DNA from: Artemia franciscana
Taxonomy: Eukaryota; Arthropoda; Branchiopoda; Anostraca; Artemiidae
Direction: 5' to 3'
Assembly: GCF_032884065.1 (NCBI RefSeq)
Contig: NC_088867.1
Span: forward strand, 50,899,317 to 50,963,316
Length of the DNA: 64,000 bases
Of this stretch, positions 10,331 to 22,229 are shown piece by piece. Positions within the stretch are counted from its first letter, which is position 1. Each line of letters opens with the position of its first letter. Below the pieces are notes generated by a model. It had not been told where the DNA came from. It saw nothing but the letters and a program-made list of their open reading frames with translations, and made no database searches. Both the position numbers and the translations under genes were made by a program.

Positions 10331-11152
10331 GCGCAAATTTCGGTTATAACTTGGTTACTGAATTCTCTACCATTTTCTGATTACAATATCTTATTTATTG
10401 AAACAGCTTAAACTATTATGACACTTAGAATTGCGCAAAAGACCCTTGTTTTTAGAACGACATTTCGTTGGAAAACACTTCCTTTTGCAATGACAGCGTA
10501 TATAACCTTTCTCAACGCTTCTCGAATTAGCTGCTTCTGTCTGCGAAATTTCTTGAAAATCAATCTCATCCGTAGAAAGTAACTTTTCTTTACAAATTAT
10601 AGACTGATTACGTGTGTAAACCTGCTTGAGGGTACCACTTTCATTTGCAAGTTTATAGAAATCAGAGTCTACTATTCCAATAACAACTGCTAACTTTTCT
10701 GTTAACTGTACGATCAAGGTTGATATCAGGGACTAGTATTCGTTGATCAGGAGCAAATTGTTATCGTGAGGTTCGTAACATTTTTATCGATTGCAGCAGA
10801 AAATTTGCTTTTCGCTGCCCTCTTGTTATAAAAATTAACTGGCGTTTTCAGCCAGGACCTGATGCGAAAACGTGGTGATCTGTAAGTCCTCTTCAAAATT
10901 TCTCGTTGCAATATGGAGTTTGGCAAGAACACCGCTTGATTTTTTTCAGACTTTTTTCTTTAAGCTGATCTTCGGTTTCAAAAGCAATGACAATTTCTGT
11001 CAGTTATTCTTCGGTTTCCATATTTGCCATTTGTTCGCTAGGCAAAAAAGAAGATGCTATGACTATGAAGAGGCTTTCCATGAACTATCTTAACATGCTC
11101 CCATAGAGCGTAAATTTCGGATATGACTTAATTACAGAATTCTCTATCATTA
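10331..11152. repeat. Direct repeats of about 45 bp bracketing the integrase remnant
   Basis: 10331-10375 and 11108-11152 share AAATTTCGG, ATRACTTRRTTAC and GAATTCTCTA in the same order and orientation, with about 80-85% identity by eye. They immediately flank the integrase frame on both sides. Confidence 0.65.
10391..11105 (-). pseudogene. KRBA2-like integrase/transposase, C-terminal part, decayed
   Basis: On the minus strand the order matches KRBA2/SCAND3-type domesticated or transposon integrases. IVHGKPLHSHS near 11075 is the integrase-core IVHGKPRHSQSQ block. A degraded linker follows with a frame 10932-10747. The intact 108-codon frame 10717-10391 then carries VVIGIVDSDFYKLANESGTL, YTRNQ and a Cys/His-rich tail RCHCKRKCFPTKC...NSKCHNSLSC. 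The tail corresponds to the CNCxxxCxxxxCxCxxxxxxCNSRCHxSxxC signature; one Cys is replaced (RSKNKGLLRNSK). Frames are broken between blocks, so it is a fossil. It could be a host-gene retrocopy, but flanking repeats suggest a mobile element. Confidence 0.7.
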
Positions 11153-11319
11153 TGGCTTGAACACCAAATGTGAAAACATTGAAAGAACTTGATGCGCTAC
11201 TTATTCCGCCCTCTTTGTTTCGTTCACTAGAGATATGGATTGAGCCTTAAGGATTAGGTTTTTTTTGTCTGATTTGGATATTCATAGGATTGGGTTTTAA
11301 GGATTGGGTTTTTTTTTCT

Positions 11320-11480
11320 CTTTTGACATTCACCAAAGCATATTTGTGCTTGTCGACATACACCGGTGAGAGTCCGAATGCACAAGAATGTAATGACATA
11401 TTTGATCTTTCACTGACGTATTTGGTGTTTGTCGACATTCATCGGTGAAAGTCGACGTTCACAATTTTTGACATTCACGA
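11320..11480. repeat. Cluster of ACCGGT-centred palindromic motifs, right of integrase
   Basis: Includes GACATACACCGGTGAGAGTC, GTCGACATTCATCGGTGAAA and GACATTCACGAATTG. Together with the left cluster these could be subterminal repeats of the element that carried the integrase. Confidence 0.5.
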
Positions 11481-11500
11481 ATTGAATTTTTGTGACGATT

Positions 11501-12550
11501 TCAAATATATAAGCTTCTTCCAGTTTAGTTTAACCCATCAAAAGTTAAAGAGCTGGAGAAAATTTGCCTTACTTCCTAAAAAAGGGAGAAACAACCCCCT
11601 AAAAGTCATAGAATCTTAATGAAAATCACACCATTTGATTCAGCATATCAGAAAACTTTATTATAGAAGTTTCAAGCTCCTTCTGCACAATTGTGTAATT
11701 TTTTTTTTTGCCGGAAGAAAAATCACAGATGCCTGTTTTTTTTTAGGGGTAATCGTGTCGTCCAAGTGGTTCTATAATATGGCAAGAGGGCTTGTTCTAT
11801 CGAAAATTAAAAGTTATAATGCCCTTTTTAAGTGACCTAAGAAATGGAGGGCAGCTAGGCCCCCTTCCACGCTAATTATTTTCCCAAATTCATCCGATCA
11901 AAATTTCGAGGTAGCCAAATTTTCAGCATAGTCGAAAAATATAAAAATTATGTCTTAGAGGATGACTTAATCCACCAAAGTTCCAGGGGGAAGGGCTGCA
12001 AGCTATAAACTGTGCCCATTGTTTGTATATAGCATTGGTTATTGGGAAGTATACAGACTTTTTAAGGGTTTTTTTTTCTGGTAATGGGGAGGGAAAGGGT
12101 TTCGTGGGAGGATCTTTTCATGGAGGAATTTTTCATGGGGGAAGGGAATTTTTCATGAAGGGTGTGTCAGATTTCCCAGCATTATTTGAAAAACGATCAG
12201 AAATTAGATTAAAAATCAAGTTTTTTCAACTGAAAGTAAGGAGCAACATTCAAACTTAAAACGAACATAAATTATTACGTATATGAGAGAGTACCATCGC
12301 CAATATCTCGCTTTTTACAATGAAGTTTTTTAGTACTTTCAAACGAGATATTTATTCTAATAAAACTTCCTTTGTGATTCAGGAGTCATTCTTAAAGAAT
12401 TGGAATAAAATCCGAAATTTAGCGTAAAGAGTTAGCTATTGACGAGGAGGGTGAGCCCCCTCATATACATAATAATTTCTGTTCGTTATGTTTTAATGTT
12501 GCTCCTTACTTTCAGTTGAAAAACTGTTTTTTTTATATTTAATCACTCTT
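11501..12550 (+). repeat. Family A+B composite repeat
   Basis: Starts at the AAATATATAAG...TTTAGTTTAACCCATCAAAA segment, runs through the GTGATCG and CCCTTTTTAAGTGACC segments, and ends in a B palindrome (12230-12540) with CGCTTTTTACAATGAAG on the left arm and TTTCAGTTGAAAAACTG at the end. Confidence 0.8.
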
Positions 12551-13895
12551 AAGATCTGTTAGAAATCTGTAAAAGAGGTATCCTCATGCTGTAATGTTGT
12601 TGTTTCCAAAATACACCAGTGTTCTGGAATTGATTTTTTAGTAAAGTAATATCATTCATATTATATAGAATTTGATTTTCATATCAAGAGCTCCGTTTTG
12701 AACTTTTTTTCGGATCAAAAATGGATTGCAACACATTTGAACAAACATCTTTGTCTATATAGTCTTACATAGTACATAGTCTACACATTTGAACATACAG
12801 AGTCTTTGTTATCTTGAAAGCCAACTTTGATACTTGAAAACATATAGAGCACCAAACTTTTTGAGTTTAGTATTACAATGTACAAAGAAATTGTGTCAGC
12901 TCAAAGTTGGCAAGTCTGAAACATCTCAAAGAGCACTAAAGGAAAAATTTGAAAGAAGGTCACTATTTTTCGGAATCACGTTATATTCTTCCGAATATTA
13001 CAAAGGTCTATAGTTTTTTCCACTTTTTTCTTTTCTAGAAAGCTGAAGCTGGCTGAAGTTGTGACTTTCCTTAAAGGAAATGGAATCCTTTCAAATCGCT
13101 GTAATATATCGGCCCTTCAGCTGCCACAAAAAAGTACATATCAACATATGAAAATCCTGATTCTTTATCTTGAAGATATCTGAGCCAACTTTTTGAGAAT
13201 AAAAAAACTGAATGATTTTGATCACCCAAAAATACGGTATTATTTTTAAATTTTGTAATTGAACAGTGAACAGGTTTAGTTCCTTCCATCAAATTTTTGT
13301 TCCTTAGAATGCTTTTTCTAGCTGATAGCAACTAATAGCTGTTAACATTCTAGCTGTAACGAAAAAAAAAGGAACGGAAAAAGAAACGGAACAGAATTTT
13401 TTCCAAGTTTTTTTTTTCACAAAATGGAACAAAGTCGCATATTTGGCTTTGGCGTAACAAAGGCTTTTGTTTTTTGCATCACAGGTAGAAAATCTTTAAT
13501 ATTTCAAAAGTTTCTGCAGCGTTCGATTTGGCTTCTGATTGAAATGGATTTAAAACCCCTCCTCCCGTTCTTCTCTCGTTTTACGCTATAATTGACAAAA
13601 CACTATTTTAGCGTAAACACGGTAAAATAAGGAGAGAAAGTTAAGATTTGAAAACATGGATGTTTTGGAAAAACATTTTAAATTAAATGGTGTGAACCTC
13701 TCAAGGGTTTGATCAGTGCCAAACATTGAAAAGTAGTCTTCAAATAAGTGGTTTCAGCCTTACTAGTTCATCAGATGACTTCAAAGATTAGAATCTAAAA
13801 ATAGACCACCACTATAATTATTACATGCAGTAGCGGGTAAGGCAGTGGCTTACCTTCTTTGAGAGATGAATTAGATCAAGAATATGATCAGAATC

Positions 13896-14795
13896 TCTTA
13901 CTTTCAGTTGAAAAAACTTGTTTTTTAGAATTTAAATTTCCCATTGTTTTTTAAATAATGCTAGAAAATCCAGCACTCCCTTCGGAGAAATTCTCTTCCC
14001 CCATGATAAATTTCTCCATAGAAAAATCCTCTCATGTAACTCCCGACCCCCCCCCCCCCCATCAGAAAAATAAGTCCTGAAAATGTCAGTATACTTCGTC
14101 AATAACCAATACAATATGTAAACAATGGGTATAGTTCATACCTTGCATCCCTCCCCCCAGGGGAATTCTGGGGGTTGAGTCGTCCTCAAGGGCGTATTTA
14201 TTAAATTTTCGACTATACTGAACAAAATGGCTATCTAAAAATGTGGATCTGGTGACTTTGGGAAAAGCATGACCGTGGGAAGAGGCCTAGTTGCCCTCCA
14301 ATTTTTTGGTCACTTAAAACAGGCACTAGAGCTTTTAATTTCTGTCAGAATGAGCCCTCTTGCGACATTCTAGGACCACTAGGTCGATAGGATAACACAT
14401 GGGAAAAAAACAAATTTCACACGCATCCGTGATCTTTCTTCTGGCAAAAAATACAAAATTCCACCTTTTTGCAGACAGGAGCTTGAAACCTCTACATTAG
14501 GGTTCTCTGATACACTTAATCTCATGGTATGATTTTCATTAAAATTCTATGACTTTTAAAAGGTGTTTCCCCCTTTTTCCTCTAATAAGGCAAATTTTAT
14601 CAGGCTCCTAACTTTTGATGGGTAAGACTAAACTTGATGAAATTTATGTATATTTAAAATCAGTCTAAAAATCCGATTCTTTTGATTTATGTTTTGGGAT
14701 CAAAATTCCGTTTTTTAGAGTTTCGGTTACTAGTGAGCCGGGTTGTTCCTTACTGCAGTTCGTTACCACGAACTGTTTGATATCAAGTAATCAAC
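13896..14795 (-). repeat. Family A repeat, reversed, with a stub of B
   Basis: From CTTACTTTCAGTTGAAAAAA (13897) to the terminal hairpin CAGTTCGTTACCACGAACTG at 14756-14775. The palindromic B part is reduced to its outer end. Confidence 0.8.
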
Positions 14796-15139
14796 TTGTT
14801 TCGACCTGTTAAAAGTAATTCACTTTTCAAAGGTTGATTTCAAAGAGTCTCTTAGACTAGGCTAAGAGTGGCCTAGTTGTTTTTTGTTTTAGCGTAAATG
14901 TTTGGTGTTTACAACAAAGATTGGTGATTGACTACAAAGACAATTACAAGTGTTAATAAAAAAGATTCCAAAGGAGGATTAAAAATTCAAATGATCTGAT
15001 TGGTTGGCTGGAAAATCATTTCTATCTAATCGGTAACACAAATAACTGACACAAATTTTCTTTGGACGCTGAGTATTTGACAGCCCACAACTAGTTCCAG
15101 GTCCAGATCAATGATTTTGGGGTCCTAGGGTACATACCT

Positions 15140-15290
15140 CCGGGATCAGTTGTGTCGTTTAGGGGGGGGGGGGCAGTTACCCCCTCCCAATAATTTGTAG
15201 AAAATTATTATATAGCCCATGCCCCCTGACTCTCCGGGTGGATACCCTTCTTGCCCCCCCATAAAAATACTGAAGCTACACCCCTGTCCG
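15140..15290 (-). mobile_element. Short MITE/SINE-like repeat, family D, second copy
   Basis: Reverse complement of the 9505-9655 copy, with the same order of G-runs, GGAGAGTCA and ATATAATAATTTTC. Confidence 0.6.
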
Positions 15291-16609
15291 GATGAATTAT
15301 AATGGCAAATCATATTTAGATGGAGCTAATTTCAAAAAACGAAATTTTTCAAAAAAAAATGGATCTTACTACCTACTAGTTTTGCTGTAGTTTACACACG
15401 AGCATACTCAAGGCTTCAGACTCATGACGTTACGATTGGTGGAAAGAGATCGTGTCTCAACCAACATTGAGAAGTAAAAATAATCTTTCAAATATTTTGT
15501 ATCCTGCAATTATTTTCAGGTCCTCATAAATGAACTTGGGGTCCCAGGTAACGTCTCTTCTAAAAGGATTGTCATTGAAAGAGGAAAATAATTAAAAAAA
15601 AAGGAATTTCCAAAAGTTGTTTTTCTACAAACCAATGGTTATTTACGGAGTTTTGACGCAAATGTCATTTAGTCCTTCCAGTTTTGAAAATTGGGAACGT
15701 TTTTTTTTGCCACAAAAAACTAACTTTTGGCTAGCCAACGCTTTGTTCAACACACAGAACATTCTCTGAAGTCTGGCGAACAGGAACTTGTCTGATACTA
15801 ATTACAAATAATGATTAGTTGTCTTACCACACCCGTGACCACAAATCCGCAATTACCAGTCTATTAAAGAAACAGTTGCGATTTCGACCACCGTAGAAGA
15901 TATAATAATATATTTTCTAATTCGAGCAATGGGAGAAACAAACTTCCGATTCAGCACGAGTTTAGATTTGCACGATCTGCCAAATCAGGTTTTGGTACAG
16001 ATGCAAACAATCTACGCCATTACAGCTTAGGGTATCTAATCAAGGGGAGGGGTTCAACCCTTCAATAAAGTGTGTTCTAGGCCCCAATTCCCTTATATTA
16101 TTGTATTTTTATGGGGAATAGTAGGACTTCTGTCATAATGGGATGTACATTGGATCTGTTTATTGGGAGATCATATTTTTAGCCGCAAAAAAAGCATTTT
16201 TTGGGTCTAATTCAAACTTTCAAAGAAAGTTCCATCAGACAAATATGGAGAAGGAATTAAACTTTTGACCTCAAATTTGGACCTAAGGCAGTAAGATGAT
16301 AGGCTTCCCATCCCCTCCTGTCCCCAAAAATTATAAATTTATGCATTGTTGTCATGTAACCTTTTCCATATAAATTGCATCTACGATCTTACTTTACGTT
16401 TGGCTTTATAGAAGAGTTTTGTTTAAGAAAAACAGAATAGAACACTTAATCTTAAGTCTAAAAATCTCTTCGTCCAAAAATAGTTAGTTGCGGTCGACAA
16501 TTTGATCTACATCTCATTAAAATTACGAGTACGACTACATGTTTTGAAATTACCAAGGTGAGATAAATAAGACAAATAATGAAGAGATTAAATAAAACTA
16601 AAAAAAATT

Positions 16610-17000
16610 AAAGCGAAATTTAAAAACGCATAAATTATTTCGTATGTAAGGGAGGCTGCCCCCTCCTTAAGCCCCGGTCCTCTTCACTAAAAGTTTATAG
16701 TGCTAAGCTGAAAGCATTTATAAGTACAATAAAATTAGTTAATGGGTAATTGCAAGTGTTTGTTTATAAATAGAATTATTAAACAGTTCCGGGTAGCAAA
16801 CTTTAAGTAAGGAGCGAGTCGGCCCAATAGCAAACGAAACTTCGAAATCCAAAAACCGAAATAATATACCGATTAATATATAGTTTGAGAAAATTTGCCT
16901 GATTTTATAAAAGCAGGCAAAACCTCCTAAAAGTCAAGTGATTTTAATGAAAGTCATACTATCAGATTTAGTATATCAATGTAAAAACAAGCTGATACTA
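16610..17000 (+). repeat. Diverged family A/B fragments
   Basis: A B-like arm (GCATAAATTATTTCGTATGT, CCTCCTTAAGCCCC) at 16630-16710, then an A-like segment from AAGTAAGGAGCGAGTCGGCC (16803) to about 16995 with an internal deletion. Confidence 0.55.
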
Positions 17001-17261
17001 AGGGACCTCTGGTTAACCCAACACCTCCTTTCACAGTTCAACTATATCCAGCTTGTCACAGATAGAGATCATGTTACACATTATTTGAGCCAAAGTCACG
17101 AATGGGTTTTCCGTCTGCATGATTGGACAACGAAAGTGGGCCAGTGGCTCCTCAGTCGCATCCCCATGCCCTCCTACTTCTAACTAGTAATCAGAAACAT
17201 AGGCATGTAGCACTTTGTTTGAGTTGGAATTGTAGAATAATTTTTGATTTGAATAACTTTA

Positions 17262-17432
17262 GAGCCAAAATAGAAGCAGTACCAAATAGGGAGCCAAGAT
17301 AGGAGCAGTACCAAAATAGATAGCTAAACTAGGAGCAGTACAAAAATAGAGAGCCAAAATAGGAGCAGTATGAAAATAGAGAGCCAAAATAGGAGCAGTA
17401 CCGAAAGAGACAGCCATAATAGGAGCAGTACC
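17262..17432. repeat. 30-bp minisatellite, about 5.7 copies
   Basis: Units starting at 17262, 17291, 17321, 17351, 17381 and 17411 share GAGCCAAAATAGGAGCAGTA followed by CCAAAATAGA, with one to four changes per unit. Confidence 0.9.
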
Positions 17433-17840
17433 TCTTCATGTTCTCCAGCCCACCACTAAATGTTTACTAAAAATTAAATACATTTGTCATCTTGTTTGGA
17501 CCAGAGTCACACAAAGAATTAAGATCAGTGCTATCGAAAGCACACTATTGGCAAGTGAACTCTACAGCTAATCTCTTTCTACCATTTTTCCACAGTTGTT
17601 TTTCTGCATATTTAGAGGAGAAAGTCAACTGAGCCAATAGTCCATCCAAAATCCCCTCGCCTTTCCTCGTATCAGCTTTCTATTTGCAAGATAGGTACGT
17701 TATGTTTGTTTGAACCAAAATCGCTAAAACAATGTTGCTCAGTATAACTAGAAAGGAAAAGTAGTCACAAGCCTATCCAATACTCCCATCAGCCTTTTAG
17801 CTCATAGATAGACATATCGTCGCTGTAACGAATAAATAAA

Positions 17841-18215
17841 AAAGCAAGTGTTTTTAACTGAAAGTAAGGAGCGACATTGAAACTTAATATGAATAGAAAT
17901 TACTCCGTATATGAAAGAGGCTGTTCCCTCCTCAACGCCCCGCTCTTTACGCTAAAGATTTTTACTGTTTTAAACAAATGAGTTGAGAGAAACAGTCAAA
18001 GTTCTGCGTAAAGAGCGGGACGTTGAGGAAGCAACAGCCCCCAGGGACGGCCCCTTTTGACTAAACTTATATATTTAAAATCAGCATTAAAATGCAATTC
18101 TTTTGATGTAGCTATTGGTATCAAAATTCCATTTTTTAGAGTTCCGGTTACTATTGAGCCGGGTCGCTCCTTACTACAGTTTGTTACCACAAACTGTTTG
18201 ATACCAGTTAATTTC
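17841..18215. repeat. Chimera of a B palindrome and a reversed family A end
   Basis: 17850-18045 is a B palindrome (CCGCTCTTTACGCTAAAG against the arm at 17998-18035). It breaks off at 18045, and from 18048 the sequence is family A in reverse, up to the hairpin at 18177-18196. Confidence 0.7.
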
Positions 18216-18261
18216 CACCGCTGAAAAGTCAAAGCCGGTACTAGATCTTTGTTTAATAGAT

Positions 18262-18500
18262 GGGGAAGAAACAAAATCAGGAGGCTGCTCCTGAAATGCT
18301 TTTATCGGCAAACCCAAGGTTGCCGTAACACTTCACATCGCCCAAACAGCATGAATCTGGTGCAGCCCGATTTTCTGGTTAAATTTACTACTTGTTGTAA
18401 GCAATGAAACAAAAATCAGAATAATTAATAAAACTGATTTCAATTTTTCTTTGTGTTTCATTTGCTGTTAGTGGCTCAAGTTTTCAAGAAACAAAGTAGT
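18262..18500. repeat. Direct repeat, copy 1 (about 235 bp; partner 18893-19125)
   Basis: CGGCAAACC...AAGGTTGCC, AACACTTCACAT, CTGGTTAAATT and GTTTTCAAG occur in the same order in both copies. Each copy is next to a CCCCCAAAAAACT segment. Confidence 0.8.
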
Positions 18501-18892
18501 CTATCCCTGTAAATGTAGTCTATAAATGTAGATAGGATCTGCATTTTATCTTATTCCTCTGACGTTATTTTAAGGAACTTAAGGTATTACTGATTAAATA
18601 ATTAAAATTTAATTATAAATAATTAAATTTAAAAAATATATTTTCTTTTATTTCTGGAGATGGATTAGGAATTCGGTAGTTCCCCCAAAAAACTGGCAGA
18701 AGTGGAAACACTGGATAGTTACCAGATGATTTTTTTTCAAGCAATACAGTACATTGGCAAGTTCAGTGCTTCTGGACGTGCTAGGACGATGAAAATTGGT
18801 ATGCGTGTCAGGGACCTACATAAATTGACTTAATAACAGTCGTTTCTCCGCTTCGACCATCTGGGGGGATGGAGGGAGATGAAAAATTGGAA

Positions 18893-19125
18893 AAAATGCT
18901 AAATTATATTCGGCAAACCAAAGGTTGCCTTAACACTTCACATTGCCCAAAATACATGAATCTAGTGTACCCCGTTTGTCTGGTTAAATTAACTATTTGT
19001 TGTACGCAAAGTAACCAAAAATCAGTGTAATTAAAAAAAAAATGTATTTCAATCCTACTTTTGCGTTTCATTTGCAGGTAGTTGCTCAAGTTTTCAAGGA
19101 ACAAAATAGTCTATCCCCCCAAAAA
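18893..19125. repeat. Direct repeat, copy 2
   Basis: Partner of 18262-18500, separated by about 390 bp and diverged by roughly 15-20% by eye. Confidence 0.8.
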
Positions 19126-19904
19126 ACTCAGTGGTGACTACTTAGCGACAAAGGCAAATATTATTTGCCTATTGCGGGACGAATAAAGTAATATTATCAT
19201 TCAATTAGATATCACCAAAGCTTAGCAGATGTCGAACATAATTTTAAACCGAGTTTAGGCCAAATTTCATATTAAAAAAACAAAATACTGGTCAAAAAAC
19301 TGTGTATGATACCATATTTTTTCTAAAAATTAAACCGTCGATCGATATACAGAAAAATTTAACTTGTAAGTTTAATAGATCGGTCAAAAGTATATTTTAG
19401 CATAAATTGAGAAAACATATTTTATGTCTGTTTTTTATTCCCCATTAAACTCAGTTGTTGGTTGCTTTTCTCTATCAATAAAATGTCCGTTCATATTGAT
19501 TTTTAGTACATTGATCAATCTATTTATGCTAGCTTATCCTGGACAAAATGGTGGCAAAGAATTCTTTTAAATTTTCATTTAAATACAAAATTAAAATTGT
19601 AATTAATAAATTTGTAGTTCTTTTTTTAGATTTAGTGTCGTGCAAATTGTACGAGTTTCGTTCAAGTTATTATTTTCCATGGTGTTTCAGGAGAGAATAA
19701 GTCCAAGCACATCCTAAAACGCCAAAATTTGAATAAAGATTTTTTACTTTCATTTGTGAATTTTAAATTCATAAGGCCACCATGCATCTGAAAAACAAAA
19801 GAAAATTTCACAAAAACGTCGAAGTAAATGGCTTGAGACAACAATCATGAGACAATAAAGTCACTATTCAGTTTTAATGCATCTTAAAATATTGATGAAT
19901 ATCA

Positions 19905-20095
19905 AGGATGTATCCATGGAGACATAAGGGGGTTTGAGCCCCCCCCCCACCGAAACGTATTTCCGACTCGTAAAAACGTAACCACAATGAATATAAACAA
20001 ATTTTTGATGCGGCTTTTAAAGTTTATTTTTTTGTAGCCCCTCCCCCGTAAGAAATCCTTTTGTACCCCCCCCAAAAAAAAAATCCTGGGAATGT
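19905..20095 (+). mobile_element. Family C MITE-like element
   Basis: Starts GGATGTATCCATGG with C/G runs, then GACTCGTAAAAACGTAAC, ATAAACAAATTTTTGATGCG and a C-rich end. At least six further relatives occur downstream. This one sits only about 85 bp inside the donor side of ems intron 2. Confidence 0.65.
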
Positions 20096-20180
20096 TGTAT
20101 AAAGAGGCTCGGAAGTGGTCTTGGATTTTGAAATGTTTAGTTGTTTGAGAATTAAAATTTTAATTGATAAATGTAGTTAC

Positions 20181-20353
20181 CTGAGTTTCCGTTAGGTTTA
20201 ATGTCTGTGCAAGCTGTTTTCTTTCCGCACCCACGACGTAGTGATTTTTATCAAATGCTGCTTCTAGTTTTAACAACTGACTAGGACTGAAAGCTGTGCG
20301 GACTCTCTTTGGCTTTCGAAACGGAGCAAGCAGAAAACCAGCCATTTCAGGTC
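20181..20353 (-). CDS. ems: Empty spiracles/EMX-class homeobox protein, coding exon 2 (homeodomain helices 1-2)
   Basis: Second coding exon, 173 nt, completing codon 200 and encoding residues 200-257. The acceptor AATTTAG|GA and donor CAG|GTAACT are canonical, and the phase matches exon 1 exactly (a leftover G joins GA to make Gly). It encodes the PFRKPKR entry sequence and homeodomain positions 1-44 (protein 214-257), with [13 protein letters not shown] and [14 protein letters not shown], which are diagnostic of the EMX class. The exon stops after homeodomain residue 44, a position where many animal homeoboxes are interrupted by an intron. Neither side of this exon has other coding sequence: it is an island between 14.1 kb and 17.7 kb of repeat-filled intron. 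Confidence 0.95.
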
Positions 20354-21239
20354 CTAAATTTAAGAAGAATTCTTAAGAAACCAATGAATATTTTCAATAA
20401 TCCAGCAAAAAATTGATAATAACTCAGTATATCACCTCTTCTGAATTAATTACTTAAGTAACAAAATCCATATGTTACTTGGTAAAAATCAATACGAACA
20501 TAAATTATTCTATGTACGAGGAGAGTCCCCCCACCAACTTCCACCATCTTTATGGTGAAATTTGGCTAACTTACACTACATGTATTTTTGGATTCAATGA
20601 ATACAGACTGCTAGTAATGGCAAATTTTGTGTTCAGCAATTGCCTTTCAAAAAGTTGGATTAAAATTGTTCTTTCCCAGAGCAAATGCTTATCACAAATC
20701 CCTTCCATTTATCAGGCAATGTGAAACTTTTTTTGCATTATCTTCTGTTGGACCATTCATTTTTGAAGTATTGGGAGAAACTTAAGTATACAAAGTGGAA
20801 GGCTATGGAGAGTTGGTTTGCACTCCTCAGGTACAAGATAGCTTATGTTCATTTTAAGTTTTAATATTACTCTTTGTTTCCACTTGAATGACCTGTATTG
20901 CTTGGGCTCATCCGTCCCCTCCCTCTTTATGCTAAAGTTTAACTTCTGTATAACAATGCTTCGAGACAAAGAGCTCTTTTTAGTGCAGTTACTTTTCAAA
21001 ACTAATAGACTTAAATTAAACTTCTGATGTCTTGGGTATCGCCTTACCTCCTCTTTAATTAAGAGTCACGGCCCTCTACTGTAATCAATATTTTTATAGC
21101 CACCGATGTACTGTGAAACATTGTAAATTTTTTCAAAATCCCATGATCGATGGTCAGAGCTCACGACATACCGATGCATACCAGTTACTGAGAATATTAC
21201 CATTCTAAATAAGCTTCGATTAATGATACTACTACTAAC

Positions 21240-22000
21240 AACTCACTGCAGCACCAAGCTTGCTGAGGCCATCACAACTATGCACGCTCCTGCTTCATTT
21301 CAATCTGTTCAATGCTTTCCTCTCTGCACCCTCCCAAGAAGCCGTAATTTCCTTAAAATCCATTCTTATGGCCTCTTTCAACCCATTTGGGGACAGATTG
21401 TTTTCGTTTCGCTCTACATGGTTGATCAGAAAGGACGGTCTTTGACAATCTGTTATCCTTCATCCGCTGAACTTGTACTAGTTAACTCAACCGTTGCCTC
21501 ATAATAGCACCAGAATACAAGATAAAATCACATTTTTTGTTCAGCTTACTTTTGAAATGAGGTACGTCAGACTGGCACCCAAAAACTCCTTAGACAATTC
21601 CTCTGAAACAGACCTCTTCCCACCTTTCAACGCACCCACGTTACAGATCCATACATGACCACAATCATTACTTTGGCTTTCAATGCTCTAATCTTCACAG
21701 GCCTCACAGGTTCACAGGCTTATCTTCCTATTCTTCCATTTTTTTCCTTTGTAAAAAAAATAAATAAAAAAAAATACCATGGCCTCGGCTATTCTACTTT
21801 TATCACTGCATCCACCATCCTTACTAATAATGCTGACTGGGTAAGTGAATATATCTACTTGATCAATCTTTTTGATACCCAACATCTTTTCTTCACCTTC
21901 ATCATTCCCAGTCTCCAGATTCAAAATACATCACATCAATTTTATTTTGGATTTAGAAAAAATAGCTCAGGCTGGTATAGCCAAAATGCAGACTCAGAAC
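21240..22000 (-). pseudogene. LINE 3' end (RT C-terminal region), decayed
   Basis: The minus strand reads IDQVDIFTYPVSIISKDGGC near 21870-21810, then KWKNRKISL, VVMYGSVTW, FQRNCLRSF and finally WEGAERKALNRLKW near 21330-21290. This order is the C-terminal part of a common arthropod non-LTR retrotransposon ORF2 (x-TYLGSxISxDGG, KxWKNRKISL, KYGSExW). Several stops and frameshifts are present. The catalytic RT core is missing, so this is a 5'-truncated insertion. Confidence 0.7.
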
Positions 22001-22229
22001 CGTTTTAAATTAAAAAGAAACTACTAGATTTTAGACAGCGATATTAAAACTTAACTTTTATTTGTAATTTCACTTATGCAGCAATATACTTTCGTCAACG
22101 AGTCACGGGGACATGGAGGGATATAAACAATACAAATGCTAAATGTCTGGTCAGTTTATTCTACTTCTTCTTGCACAGGTAACAAATATAAAACGGGCAA
22201 TTTAGAATTATCCTACTTTTATTAAAGTC

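Larger units (their letters stand above)
6122..20180 (-). other. ems: Intron 2 of the ems/EMX gene (about 14.1 kb), splitting the homeobox
   Basis: Bounded by CAG|GTAACT and ATTCCAG|GT. The last 260 bases before exon 3 (6185-6440) are extremely AT-rich. The intron holds the 7.8-8.05 kb foldback, the KRBA2-like integrase remnant, A/B repeats, MITE-like elements and direct repeats, listed separately. No recognised gene in 6450-7340, 8060-8470, 8890-9500, 12560-13890, 14800-15130, 15300-16600, 17440-17840 or 18510-18890. Confidence 0.85.

Noticed and set aside
13071..13331. 86-codon minus-strand ORF in intron 2
   Set aside because: No recognisable motif and a length expected by chance in a window this size.
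21655..22008. 117-codon plus-strand ORF
   Set aside because: Antisense to the decayed LINE C-terminal region, which explains its unusual openness.
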